From assembly GCA_028023455.1 (NCBI GenBank), contig JAQFVV010012405.1, positions 9,507,923 through 9,571,922 of the forward strand: a DNA stretch of 64,000 bases. Direction: 5' to 3'. Below the pieces are notes generated by a model that worked only from the letters and a program-made list of their open reading frames with translations, was not told the origin of the DNA and made no database searches. Below, piece after piece: positions 11,700 through 23,974 of the stretch. Source of the stretch: Epiperipatus broadwayi (lineage: Eukaryota; Onychophora; Udeonychophora; Euonychophora; Peripatidae). A program made the translations under genes and the position numbers. Every line of letters starts with the position of its first letter. Position 1 is the first letter of the stretch.

Positions 11700-13850
11700 A
11701 AGAAAATGAAAATATTTCTTCTCGTATTAAAGGATGTCGTAAAGCATTATGCAAACAAATCAAAAGACGAAGGAGAACTCTAGCCCACTTCCCTATGAAT
11801 GCATTTATACAGCACAAGTGTACTAATCTCAGTGCTTCTTTTAAGCACAAATTTAATAAAAAACTTGCATTTTTGGCTTATCAACAGAATGTCCACCTCC
11901 AAGACCCTGAAGCCTCGGCCTTTGTGAACCTTACGGATATACCAATCCCACAAGAGATATGTGAAATTTTATGTAGAGGCCCATGATATGTTGTGGGTGG
12001 ATGGAAATATCCCAATATGGAGCTTATGGCTGATGTTGAAGCAGGTTTGTTCAATGATCCAGATAAAGATAAATACATTACCCAAGTAGTTAATGCTCTA
12101 CAGCATAAATCTTTATATATACACACACATATCTGGAAAGCTAATATAACAAAAGCCAAACAATTTTTTAAAGACAAAAATATCACATGCATGCTGGAAG
12201 ATAAAGGCAATAGATTCGTGCTTATGAAAACACAGGACTACACATCTAAACTGGATCAGCAAATTAATAAACTACAATTTCAAAGGCTTCCCGATTTCAA
12301 TAACAAATTAGATAAGGATAAGTTTATTTCTTCCATTCTCAGACCACACTGTAATAAAGCTTTCTCTAAGGCAGAATATTATAGGCTTTACCCATCTGCA
12401 TCCATTCCTCCAAGGATGTTTGCCAATGCCAAAATACACAAGGCTGATATTCCATTGTGACTTATTTTAGATTTTGGAGGAGTACACTATTCCAATACAG
12501 TAAAATGGGTTAACAGACAGCTCATTCAAGCTTTAGGATTCGGTTCATATACTATAAATTCGTCATTTACTATAAATTTGTCATTTCAATTTGTTGCAAA
12601 AATAAAAGACCAAGTTTTGAATCCTGACACTTCATTAGCTACTATTGATGTTTCGGAATTATACGGCTCCATTTGTAGGGCTAAATCTATTCAGATTGTA
12701 AGAGAAGAGCTTATAAACCACAATTTAGCTCAGCCACTAATTAAATTTATTATAGACTTTTTATCTTGGCTTGATAAAAATATTATGGCATTGTTTCACA
12801 ACCAGTGGTTTCATATGAAAGATGGTTGGCCAATGGGACTCCCTATGAGTGGATGAGTGGCATCATCTCAAGTGTAGTTTTAAATTATTTTGAAAAGCAA
12901 ATAATTCCAAGATACCAGGAATCTAACTTGCTATCCATATACACTAGATATGTTGATGATATCTTCATAGCCACTCCCTCTCCGATTATTCTACAAATAA
13001 AAAATGAACTGCAAAACACTACAGGGCTTACGTTTAACTTGGAGAATGAAAATGCCCATAAACAAGTTAAATACCTGGACCTACATATGCAGCAAGAACC
13101 CACACATATTAATTATAAAATGCTAATCAAACCCCTTGATGTTAGAGGACACTCCCACTCTCTTTCCAATTCACCAACTAACCACAAACTCTCTGGCTTA
13201 ACCTCATTTTTGTTTAGAAATATGCACCTATGTAAGTTTGAGGCTGATAAAAAAGCTAACCTCACATCATATAGGGACAACCTAATAAAAGTTGGTTTTG
13301 ATGTGAATGTAATTGACAGGAGGATAAAACAGTTTTTTGCTAAAATAAATGATAAAAGTCCCTAACATTGACAAGCAAAGACTCCTACTCCCTTACCTGC
13401 CTAGTATGCATAAATGTTTTTATAATATTTTCAATAATAAATACCAGTTATGTTTTCACACACCTCCTAACTCTAACAAATTAATTAATAATACCAAAGA
13501 CTGCCTCCCACCCTTGCTGACACCTCAAGTGGTCTATAATATTGCCTGCCCTGAAAAATTTTGTAGATCATCATATTATGGTGAGACTAGGGCCTCTCTC
13601 TCCACTAGGCTATCACAACACACTTATTCTTATAATAAAGTGTTGTAGGACACTGCTCATAGTTCAGTTTTTGCACAGCACCGTGCTTCAGCTGGGCATG
13701 ATTGTCAACCAGGAAATCCAGTGGTGGTATGCAGAGAGTGGCATGATCTAAAAAGAAAGATAAAATAAGCTTTCTTTATATCTAGAGATGGCGATGCCAT
13801 CAATAGAAAATACTCTTGCTACAAAATATCCAAGAAATGGAATGCATAAT
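11700..13850 (+). pseudogene. PLE1 reverse transcriptase - GIY-YIG endonuclease, decayed
   Basis: Fragments in several frames line up as one polyprotein. 11795-11986 and 11993-12460 give the N-terminal part, with LEDKGNRFVLM and a PPRMFANAKIHK-like stretch (the P-x-x-Y/F-G-x-x-K-x-H-K region of PLE RTs). 12578-12856 gives TIDVSELYGSI, carrying the first catalytic Asp, and GWPMGLPMS. 12805-13365 gives YTRYVDDIFIA, the YxDD catalytic box. 13349-13648 gives VVYNIACPEKFC and SSYYGETRASLSTRLSQH, the GIY-YIG nuclease core. Stops near 11984 and 12458 and frameshifts near 12850, 13360 and 13648 show it is inactive. A small tandem duplication at about 12550-12585 (CGTCATTTACTATAAATT-like) adds another lesion. 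Confidence 0.9.
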
Positions 13851-13912
13851 TATTTCATTTGCATAAATTTGCATCACTCCAAGTCAATTTATTATATTTC
13901 GTAATATGGCTA

Positions 13913-14036
13913 TGATTATGAGGGCTTGAACCTTGAAAGCGCTTAGCCATTTAATGAATAGATATTAAAATAATATATATTTGCTTTATTTGTTTTTAGC
14001 TTTGTGTGCTTGTGCGTGTTAGTGCATTTTATATAT
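13913..14036 (+). repeat. Right inverted terminal repeat of PLE1
   Basis: Reverse complement of 11436-11556. In sense orientation it begins ATTATGAGGGCTTGAACC and has GAAA at 13935-13938, a very loose echo of a hammerhead core (CTGATGA ... GAAA); both copies share the two departures from the consensus. Confidence 0.85.
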
Positions 14037-15339
14037 TTTTTGATTCATAATTAGCCACAAAGTATAAACTATTTGCTTATTTTAACCATTAATAAGTAAT
14101 CTAGTTATAATTCAAAATTGACTTGTTAAAACAATAATAAAAAAAAAACTAAACACTCATATATATATATATATATATATAAATGTCCCATTGAAACACA
14201 TCTTTTTAAGATAGTCTTTTACGAATTTTATAAATCTAAGGAAATTAAATGTTCGAATTTTTATAGAAGGCATTCTTAAGATATAAATAATTTTTTTTTT
14301 TAAAGATAGAAAGTTTATACTTGCGATAGATTATGGTGTCATTTTGCTTGATGCAGATTTTTTTCCACTGATTCACTAATTGTCAAGATCGACCTTGGGC
14401 TTTACTGGACTCAGGATAGACTGGCTTCGATATTGGTTCTCCATCTTCTTTCATAGCAGCAGCATGGGATCAATTGTCTTTCTTCCTCTTCTTTAGATGC
14501 ATTTTTCTGGAGATTTTTCAGAGAAGGGCAAGATAAATTCTTTTCTACTCACAGACCATAGCATTGATCTATTCTCAGCTTAAATATAGTCAATTGCTCT
14601 GTTAGAGAGAGTCACTGACTCTTCAAACTTTTACTTTAAAAAAAGTTTTTTCTTACTGCCAACAACTTTATTTTTATTCTTTGACTGATTGAGTTTGATG
14701 TCTTGGTTCTTTGACTTTGACTGACCCCTCTCGAAAATTTAGCCCAGTATTTATAAAAACTTTTGCTAAGCCACTCTTTGTTTTCTATATTTTTTTTTAA
14801 CATCCATACTATAACTGCCTTGGTTAGAAATGAAAACAGACCGCATGATTGATCTTTGATTTAAATCAGTTTAAAGATAAGAAAATAATTTAACACTTCC
14901 GTGTAACTAGCTGGGTTGATCTTTTATCCAAAACAGGTGACACAATCCTGTTGAGATTACATCAAGGTATGAAAATCTTACTTGCTTTTTAATGGCCTCA
15001 AGGAAGAGAAAATAAATTCACACTTACATGCAACTACATTTTTCGAAATGTTTAAGAAAAAAAAAACAGAATCATCAAAATGTTATTCGCAAGGAAAGAA
15101 TCACCTTTAGGAGAAATATATAAGACAATGGAAATATATTTTTCTTTCTAAATATATATAAAAAATGCATTTCAATAAAACAATATATATACATGAGCCC
15201 TCTCATTCATCAAGACACACACCTATACAAACAAATAAAAATAAAAAATTAGATATTTGCGCTTTAAAAATCTATAGACGTATGCTATTTCCAACAACTA
15301 ACATGAAGCTCTCTGTGTGTAAACACACTGAACGCTTCA

Positions 15340-16012
15340 ATATGAACACATTATACTTATAATACATAAATGACTTAAGTTTATGATTTAAGCCAAAATA
15401 AAATTTAAGTGGAAATTAAAGTTACCGGTAACATTTTTTGAAGTAAAATACATCTTTAATTTAAGATAGCCATGGAGACATTCTTGTCTGTAGTCCATAC
15501 TGATGGCCTATTGTAATTTCAGTCTTTGGTAATCCATCAAAAGCAGCAGGCATTGCCAGAAAAAAATTATTCTAGCTGTCTACATTTCTTGTTACCTCTT
15601 CCAGACTCCAGAAAATAGGAAACAGCTGAGAGAGAGAAAGTCTACTTAGCCATTTGAGCTATAGTACACATTTTAAGTTTTTCTTATAGCAGCTTACTAT
15701 CCATGCAGCAGAGCTTTCACAGGTACAAGAGCCAGGCAAAAGAGAGAAAACAATAGACAAACTCTCAATTTATACCCAACTTGTTGGCCATCTTACATTC
15801 CAATACAATTGTTTTGTTATCTGATGTTTTTAAATGACATTTTTAATTAATTATTGCTATCTAATTGACAATCTTTTCTCTAATGAATTCCGTGATTCCA
15901 GGAATTTCTCTTTGTTATCTACAATTTCAAAATTTTACCTATATTTTATAAAATTTATCGAATGTATTATTTTTTTATTAAATACTTTCAAGTTTCTATT
16001 TAATTTAACCCA
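15340..16012. other. No recognised feature
   Basis: Unique-looking sequence right of the LTR element, slightly less AT-rich around 15590-15790. I see no gene or repeat partner. Confidence 0.5.
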
Positions 16013-16060
16013 CATTCACTGTGGTTGGACTCAGGGTCTTTAATTAAACCACAGTGAATG
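16013..16060. other. Perfect 14-bp hairpin
   Basis: CATTCACTGTGGTT at 16013-16026 and its exact reverse complement at 16047-16060 enclose a 20-base loop. It is followed by a (TA)n run. Function unknown. Confidence 0.7.
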
Positions 16061-16699
16061 GTGAAGCAAGCATATATATATATATATATATATGTGTGTA
16101 GCTTTAATATATGCATTTTATGTAAACCTAAAATAAGGCATTATATATGTCACTAAAAGGTGATAACTTTAAATTTAATCATTTATTGTATTTTATACGA
16201 TGCTTGAAATATGTCAATTGTAGTGCATATCTATGTGCAAATATCAATGTATGTCAGTAAGACACTTATATGTAAATTTTAATCAGTTATTTTATTTTAT
16301 GACAATTCAAATATATTCATAAATTATTAAGCTACATGTCTGTGTGCTGACTGGTTTTAAATAAACCTATTGGAACATAAATATAAACCATCATACAGTA
16401 ACTTGAATTTTGTATATTAATCATGTAAATCACAATGTGATAGTTTTTTTAATTGTATATTATTCAAAATCAGAAGGGTTAGTTGACTGCTGTGGGTATA
16501 GCCATAATCTACAGACCTTAACTTTATTTTGTGTTATTGTTATTAATAAACTTGTATTAAATTGTTAAAATTATCCCAATAACTTAATTCCAAATGGTTT
16601 TTAGATCTTATGTATTTGCATCATCTCATTATCACAATAACAGTAATAGAGCTTATGTTCTCTGAGCTAGATTTGTGCATACCAGTCTGATATATAAAA
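16061..16699. other. No recognised feature
   Basis: A (TA)n/(TG)n run near 16071-16098, then AT-rich sequence with nothing recognised. Confidence 0.5.
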
Positions 16700-16978
16700 G
16701 GGGATATATTAGTGTTTATAGGCTTCCAGTGATGATGATCCTATCAATCATCATCATCATCATCATCCTGGTTTGTGTAAAGAGATATTCTTTAAAACCC
16801 ATGCACTATATTTATTTTAGTTCAGTTTCTATTAGCATTTATGTTTGTAGTTGGCCCAGTGCCTTAAAGGTACTAAGTGGCCAGACTATTGATGATCAAC
16901 ATGTTTTAATGTCCCAGCATTATTGTTTTATGATTATATATTCTAATAGATTAGCATTTAAGTTTGGGCATCCAAATT
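16700..16978 (+). repeat. Dispersed repeat family A, copy 1
   Basis: Matches the reverse complement of 32240-32545 over about 280 bases, including CATGCACTATATTTA-like and ATTGATGAT(GAT)CA(A/G)CATGTTT blocks. A short (ATC)n run at about 16748-16768 is missing from the other copy. A 101-codon frame runs through it but is not conserved as protein in the partner, so I treat it as non-coding. Confidence 0.6.
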
Positions 16979-17539
16979 AATGGTTAAATAAATGCCCCAA
17001 GCTAGAAAAGAAAGGTTCAGTACTTAGCCTGGTCTACAGTAGACCCATTTCAAATCCAGCCATAAGATGGACTGTTGATTTATTGTATTGATTTATTTTA
17101 ATTGTTGAGCATTCATGATGATAAATGGTTTCTTTTGAGTATTATTTATACTTACTTTACTTAATGATAATGCTGGTGGATTTGTAATTATATTTATAGG
17201 TGCTCTAAGGAGTTAACTGGGCTGATTTCTTAGAGAGTTCTCATGATCTTTAATTAATATATAAAATCTCCCATGTCTATTTTTGTGATATTAAACATTA
17301 CTTTAATATTAATTTACTTCAATACAGCATACTTAATATACCTTTAATAATACTTTATCTTAAACATTATACATATTTATGTAAATTTTATATTTATATT
17401 TTCTTTTCTTGGGGTTGATGATGTTTTTCTATCATCCCAGGTATGATTACCCATCTCTCCCATCCATATATGAAAAACAATATATATATATATTCTAATT
17501 ACATTAACTTCAATATAAATAATATACTTGTATTTAATA

Positions 17540-17985
17540 TATATAAAACAATAATAGTCTTCCCATAAATCATTTCAAAAACCACCCATCTTTAATATCA
17601 AAGAAAGTTTTCATGAGATTGATAACCTTAGATTCAAAAAGATTTACCATCAGAATTTTTTTGACTCTTCTTTTTAATTAATTTTTTTTTCATACAAGAT
17701 AAATCTCTGCTTTGTCAATATTTTATGACCTGTATTCAGTTTATGAATATACAAAGCTGAGTTATAAAATATATTTTTGTATATTCAAGTACTGAATGCT
17801 ATTATAAAATATTATTTAATAATGCAAGAGACTATTTTATATAAAAGGAAAAAAAAAGAATTGAAAAGAAGGATCAAAGAAATTTTGATGATAAATCTCC
17901 TGGAATCTCAGACTATCAATTGCACAAAAATTTCATTTTTGAAGTAATTTATGGGAAGGTTATTTCTATTTTATATATGTATATG
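17540..17985. mobile_element. Foldback (long inverted repeat) element
   Basis: The left arm (from about 17540, TATATAAAACAATAATAG then CTTCCCATAAAT) is the imperfect reverse complement of the right arm ending about 17985, with the axis near 17765. Arms are about 200 bases with scattered mismatches and indels, and there is no coding potential. This fits a foldback or palindromic MITE. No convincing target duplication is seen. Confidence 0.65.
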
Positions 17986-19409
17986 TACTGAATGTAGTTG
18001 ATTTTTATTTGAGATTTATTTGTTAATAGACAAAACAATAATCATGAGATAATTTTAGTATAAATTTGTTTTTTAACTAGTATTTAATCTTATATGATTT
18101 TGTAGTTTAATTTAATAAATATATAATAACTCTAAAGTTTATATGTGAGTTAGGATATCTCCATTATCAACTGCCTTGGAGCAATTCTTGAAAATATAAC
18201 AGTCATTAGATTTTATGCTAATACAGACAAAAAATACTGATATGATATTAAAGTAACAGTAGTCAGAAGTCTTAAAATATTAATCAAGGTCATATCAAAA
18301 ATTTATTTTATTAATTATTAAATATTGAGCAAAAACCTTACATGGAAACATGTAATTGAAAGATTTAACAAATTTTGAAAATATGTAAAAAATATGGAGA
18401 AATATCAGCTTTAATTACAGTTTGTAAAATAATCATTTAATTTCCAAACCATTTTGAACTAGATAAACATTTTAGGAACTCTCTATCATGAACTGCTTGG
18501 AAGTAAACTAAGCTACTTTCATAAATATAAAAAAAAATGGCTAATCAGTTCTGGGCAGCTGATATTAATAATTTTCTAAAATATATACATACTTCAGAGA
18601 GATTAGTCAATTGTTTAATAAAATATTGCAAACAAAATAAGTGATGAGTAGAGCTGATATTTTTCCATATTTGTTTATATGCAAATATTTTCAATACAAT
18701 TGTTTAATTACTTTCAACAGAGAGAGCCAGTATAAATTATATTGTCAAATTGTTATTGCATTTTTACTTATCACTTAGCAACTAAAACTATCCCTTAGTC
18801 TGGTCCAGATTTGATTTCAATGTCAAATAAACACTACTGGATTCAGTTAAAGACTATAAGACTGAAAAAAAGTACATTTTTAGTGCTCTGAAGTCAGCAA
18901 GTTCCAATTACAACCTTAGAAACCATTAGCAATCATCTAATCATTTGTCTACCCTGAGGATAAGCTTCTAGACTATACAAATAATTTAACTTAGCTATAG
19001 TGTCTTCATGAATATTTTATGACAAAAGAATTTACAATGTAGTAACATGTCTCAACAATATAAATTCATAGACAGAAGCTCAACATTTACAAAAACATCA
19101 GCTACCTCTGAAATATATATACTGTATTTTAAAATGAGATGGTCACGCTTTTACAAGCATTAAATCAGATGTATTCTCTGAAAAATAGGGTAATGTCACA
19201 GCCATTGTAAGTCAGTGTGTTTACAACGATCAAATATACAGATAATCTGAACTATATGCTTATATATATATGAATGTGCATTATATATGTTATAACATAT
19301 AAAGATAAAACAAGATGAGTGATTCTAAAATACAGATGAGAGCGAATATAAAAACTTAAAGTGGATGAAGTGACGAAATGTTTAAATAATTTTTGCTTAC
19401 ACAATTTAA
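17986..19409. other. No recognised feature
   Basis: AT-rich sequence with frequent stops in all frames; I see nothing to annotate. Confidence 0.5.
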
Positions 19410-19507
19410 TTTTACGCTGTGTATTTTAGTGCTGTTGTGTGGACACTGGAGCTTAAGGTTTTACGCTGTGTAGTTTAGTGCTGTTGTGTGGACACTGGAG
19501 CTTAAGG
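19410..19507. repeat. Tandem duplication, 2 x 49 bp
   Basis: TTTTACGCTGTGTA at 19410 recurs at 19459; the two 49-bp units differ at about one position, so the duplication is recent. Confidence 0.9.
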
Positions 19508-19720
19508 ATTAAGCATTACGGATTTATTCGGTCATTCCCGATGGTTAAACTTCTTATGAACTCCTGAATAATAAATAATTCGGTTAGTTTAATTATCATT
19601 TAATTACTTTTATCAACATAAATTATATATATTATAGCTAAGAAGCAGACCAACTTTTATGAGCTTTTAGCAGAAAACCTAAGAGTAAAATAGACTGCTT
19701 TTTTTTCTATTACATATGCG

Positions 19721-19766
19721 TTGATCGTAGTATATCTATAGCAACATATAGATATACTACGATCAA
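19721..19766. other. Perfect 19-bp hairpin
   Basis: TTGATCGTAGTATATCTAT (19721-19739) and its exact reverse complement (19748-19766) enclose an 8-base loop. A run of T (19700-19706) lies just upstream. Transcribed, it would be a very stable stem-loop, but flanks show no pre-miRNA-like extension of the stem. Confidence 0.8.
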
Positions 19767-20867
19767 AATATTTTGATTACTAATCATTAGTGTTCTATAC
19801 AAAAATAAATAAATATTGGGATCATAAACTAGGCTTTTCTTAAGTCTAATGGTATCACGCTAGCTAACGGACACACACATATATATATATATGTGTGTGT
19901 CTATATTACATAAATAATCATTTCTTCTTTCTATCTTTGTTAAAAGATGTTTGCTTTTTATTATTATTATCATTAAAGGTTTATAATTTAATGCGATTTA
20001 CTTGTTTATCTGATGTTTAACTGAAATAAATAGGTGATTATTTATTTTTCCACTGCTTTAACGAAGTAGAGTTGATAGCATAAGCTATTAAGATTCTTTC
20101 TTCAAATATTGATGAGGTTGTCGACGGTATGAATGCCTAACGAACCCACCGATATAAATTTCTCTATATGTTGCCCAAAGGACTTAGGCAGAGTGATTCT
20201 CATATTTTAATGTGTGTTTTTATGAATCCATTTAAACGAATTAAACATTAATTTAAAATCAAAATAATATTTCATTAACAAGTAAAACAAAAACTCAATT
20301 CACTGACAATCACTAATCAAAATATATGAAGGGATTTTTGTTAAAAAGTTAATGAACGTTTAGAATGTTATGGCGTTATTAATTACCGTATGAATAATGC
20401 ATTTTGTACCAAAATCTATAAAAGTATTAATTAATATATGTATATATAATTATATGATAAAGCTTTATACTTATCACATATGTGTACGCTCACGCATACA
20501 TCACACACATGTGTACATACAACATGCATTTATCAAAAGCGTTTAAGGGACAATATGCAAAATTTATTTAATTTTTAATATATATATATAAAAGTAAAAT
20601 ATATAAATATTTGGTACTTTAGGGTTTTTTCTCACCACATTTGCACTCTATAAGAAAATAGCCGCTAAATTAATGATGAATTTAATCTTTAATAAAGATT
20701 TAACATTAGGTACTAATTAATGGAAGATAAAAAAGTTTTAATAATTAATAAAAAATCAAATCATAAACAAGATATAATGAAAGAATAATCCCGTTACATT
20801 ATTTCTATATATTTTTTCCTTTTAGATTTTATCCTAAAGTATATCAAAATCCAAAAGTATATATATA
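19767..20867. other. No recognised gene
   Basis: Contains a self-complementary (AC)n(AT)n(GT)n run at about 19872-19900 and AC/TG-rich patches near 20480-20525. Otherwise nothing. Confidence 0.5.
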
Positions 20868-21262
20868 TAATAGAAGCATTACAGAAACTTCAGACCATTC
20901 AACAAAGTGTGGCTGGATGGATGTTAGGAGTAACAAGAGAAGATCAAAAATAAAATACATATCTGAGAGAACAAACAGGTGTTGCTGACATCATTAAAAG
21001 AATTAAGAGAATGAAGTAGATTTGGGCTGGACATATTGCTAGAAGAGATGATATAGATGAACAGGTAAAATCTTAAACCGAATTCTAAGAAATTCTAAAA
21101 GACCTAGAAAAAGGCCACATGTGAGATGAATGGATAAAGTAAGGAAGTATGCTGAAGTGATATGGAAAAGAGAGGCTAGAGAGTAGAAAAGATGGATTGA
21201 ACTTTGAGAAACCTTCATCCTGCAGTGGATCGATAAAGATTGAAAATGATAATGATGAGGAT
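20868..21262 (+). pseudogene. RTE-type LINE, 3' end
   Basis: Translation in broken frames gives a C-terminal signature (LQTIQQSVAGWMLGVT, WAGHIARRDD) shared with 60642-60965, 36835-37165, 38155-38405 and 63600-63960 in this window. This tail is typical of the RTE-like endonuclease/RT elements that are common in invertebrates. The copy ends with a CTGCAGTGGATCGATAA motif and a short GATAATGATGAGG tail. It has many stops, is 5'-truncated and inactive. Confidence 0.75.
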
Positions 21263-23970
21263 ATCAAAATCCAATAGTAAGATAAAATATTATATAAAGA
21301 AAAAGAAGTATCACAAATGCAATAAAGTCAAGTTTATTGAAAAAAGTTATCATTATAATTAGTACCAATCTGTATAGAAATAGTTCAATTAAAATGGATA
21401 ATCTATAACTTTAATCTAATCAATAGAATTATAATTTATTAACTATATTATACCATAATTGATACCAAATTGCAAAAATATGTGGATAATTCTTTAATAA
21501 CAATATTTTAAATTTTTATTGACTATAAAACAATAAAATATTTTAAAAAATAATTTATAAATTTCTTTATTATTGACCTGAGCATAGCTATTGAAAATAT
21601 ATAAATTCTTACAAATATAAATATTTAAGAGTGTATATTGCAATAAACTTATGTTCTCTTTTTTTATAACTCAAAAAGGGAAATATAATTGTAAGCAGGC
21701 AACCATGGAAATTTTTAGGCTTCAAAAAAATTGAATATTCGACTTTGTGAAACAATAACTTCATCAGGCAAATTAAATAATTATCAAAGATATATTAAAC
21801 ATATAATAAGATCATGCGAGTTTTTCATATGTTACTCATACTCTTTCAACAATAGTTATTTTCATTTCACTCTAGAGAGATAAAAATCATAATGTTGAGT
21901 TGTTTTAGAGTGATATTTTAGTTGGTGAAATAGAATAACCTTAATAGGTTTCTATCTAATTTCTACTCTACTCTAAAGACATCTATTATAAGCTTTACTA
22001 TCATTGGAAGCTAGATAGTAGAGTGCCTGTAGAGTAGGATAAAGAGAATAGCTCTTGGAAACATACGAGTAATTTATGATAAGGTATGTCGACTTGTTGC
22101 CGGAATTTATCTATTTATGACAAGTCAACAGTTATAGAGACATTATTAATATTTGGATATTAATAATGTTTGACTTATTAAAGTTTATGATGTTGCTTTA
22201 AAATTGAGATAATAAAATATTTATATTGAGGGGGTTGTAAGTGCTATATAAATTACCACCAAAAATGATTTTATTATTTAGTCATCGTACTGAGATTCTA
22301 GTGCTTTTCTTGATTTAAGAAAATCAAGGCTGAGTTCAAGTTTATCAATATCTACAGATTTTTTCAGATTGATAATCAAAACAATATTATGAAAGGGGAG
22401 CATGCAATTATTCTTTAATAATGCTTTTTTCATTATATCAAGTTTGCTTTGAGAAGTCTGGCATATAAGATTGGCTATTGTCAGTAATAGTATTTCTAGA
22501 GGTACCTTTATATTCAAGATTTCATAAACGAGATAAGGTCTTTTGATCTGATCTTGTAAAATTTTGCTTCTCCATGTTCTCTCTCCATTTTTTTAAACCA
22601 GATTTATCCAACAATTTTATAAGATTTCCAGCAATTTCCGAAATTTTGGTAGACAATATACATTCCGAGTTTCTTAAAAAACATTAGATCAAAAAAGTCA
22701 GTGCATGATAAGCAAAACTATTTTGCAACATTATTTATATATTCCAAAATTTAGAATTTCAAAAACCACATAAATCTATCAATGATCCTCAAAATCATTA
22801 TTATATGTTTCCTTCTATTTTTTTTAAAGAGTCCGATTAACAAGAATTTGAACAATAGTTGAGAGCCCTCTATGTAAAGAGCAGATTGGCTAGGTCATTA
22901 AGAATATTTTGTGAACAAGACCACAACAACTTGTATTAAAAAAGGCTTTTAAAATAAATTAAAAACTGTCTGTAAGTTTTAAAATTCTTATATGCAGAGA
23001 AAATCCTTCATTTGCTTGATTAAATGCTTCTCAAAAGCAAAATTCAAATGATTTTAAATACTAATCTTTACTAAATACAAAATTGTATAAAAAAGGTCTT
23101 TCTCAGAGTATAATTCTTTCATCTAATTTATTTAAACCTTTTAACTGACAAATTTTCTTTTTTGCCAGAATCAGAATTCTTTTAATTTCATTTCTAAAAA
23201 TTGAATTGTTTTACATTCAAATTGTTTAAATTTAATAAAATTTTTTAAATAAAATTAATAATTAAAAAAAAAAGAAAAACATAAGAAAAATAGCCTGTAG
23301 TATAACAAAAGAATTATATTTCAACCAATTATAACGTGCAATTGCCATAGAAGTTACGAATGCTGATTATTTACTTTCTTTGTCTTTTCTTCATCAGAAA
23401 TTAAATATTCTAGCCATATTATTAATCAATACAGTGTGAAAAACAATCACAAATATGTAAATATTTATAAAAAAATAGTTGTATTTTGTTAGTTGTCACT
23501 GAATATCATTGATATCAAATAGCAGTCATTCACTTGTCTTGATTATTTATCTTTAAAAATTTTCAAATCAAAGTTTATATTTAGATACAGTATTGTAAAA
23601 AATTAATTATGAATGTAAAAAATTATGGGAAATATATTTATTTACATTCAAAGTCTATTACGGAGAAAGTATAAAATATTTTGCTGTGATTTCTGACTTT
23701 GACAGTTAGAAATGCCTTGTCAACAATAGTTGAAATTGACAGTCGCTTTGAAGCACCATATAAGATAAAATAAAATGGGCAATTGGCTCTATGTATGACC
23801 ATATACGGTGTGCAAAATTCGATTTGTTAGCGAAAACACTGCCAAATGCAGATTTTTTGGGGAGAATTAAAAATTTTAAATATAAATTAAGCTGAGAATT
23901 TACTATAAAATAAGTGCAAAATGAAGAAAATATGACCAAAAATAGCTGAGAGAAGGTGCAAAATGTAAAA
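21263..23970. other. Long AT-rich stretch without recognised gene
   Basis: I see no convincing gene. A minus-strand frame at 22278-22517 (79 codons, open a little further upstream) is the only modest candidate; it has no motif I recognise and is probably a decayed repeat or chance. Confidence 0.5.
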
Positions 23971-23974
23971 GTAA

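Larger units (their letters stand above)
11436..14079 (+). mobile_element. Penelope-like element PLE1 inserted in the right LTR
   Basis: A 2644-bp element flanked by a 15-bp target duplication; the left LTR supplies the empty site. It carries a decayed RT plus GIY-YIG endonuclease frame on the plus strand and is bracketed by inverted repeats of about 121-124 bp. The right side has about 43 bases outside its inverted repeat, so the termini are not symmetrical. PLEs are retroelements that pair a telomerase-like RT with a GIY-YIG nuclease and insert by target-primed reverse transcription; inverted or direct terminal pseudo-LTRs are known in the group. It is younger than the LTR element. Confidence 0.9.
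2570..15339 (-). mobile_element. Non-autonomous LTR retrotransposon carrying Ig-FnIII-Ig domains
   Basis: Two long direct repeats (2570-6313 and 9037-15339, the latter holding a later PLE) flank an interior of about 2.5 kb. The element reads on the minus strand. After the right (5') LTR comes a TGGCGCC primer-binding site at 8837-8848, then a leader, a gag-like coiled start (8254-7840), an Ig - fibronectin III - Ig block (about 7840-7065), the C-terminal end of a retroviral-type integrase (about 7064-6588), a G-rich tract as polypurine candidate next to 6314, and the left (3') LTR. Protease, RT, RNase H and the integrase core are absent, so mobility would have needed enzymes from a related Gypsy-type element. 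The Ig/FnIII block resembles titin/twitchin-family muscle proteins and is best explained as host mRNA capture. Stops and at least one frameshift show it is now dead. Confidence 0.75.
8849..15339 (-). repeat. Right LTR (5' LTR), interrupted by a PLE
   Basis: From 9037 it matches the left LTR base for base over long stretches and ends GCTTCA at 15339. The segment 8849-9036, beginning TGTCACC and abutting the primer-binding site, has no match beside the left LTR. Without the inserted PLE (11436-14079) and its duplicated target, the LTR is about 3.83 kb, unusually long. A frame of 120 codons at 10054-10416 matches the broken 3589-3804 frame of the other LTR and shows no protein-like constraint. 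Confidence 0.8.

Noticed and set aside
13913-13950. Hammerhead ribozyme in the PLE1 terminal repeat
   Set aside because: ATTATGA replaces CTGATGA in both copies and no proper stem III or cleavage triplet follows GAAA; resemblance is too loose to annotate as a ribozyme.
2560-15345. ATAT as target-site duplication of the LTR element
   Set aside because: ATAT flanks both outer edges, but the left edge is (TA)n sequence, so the match has little weight, and the left LTR may be truncated.
22278-22517. 79-codon minus-strand frame
   Set aside because: Protein-like composition but no recognised motif, neighbour or repeat partner; not enough to call a gene.
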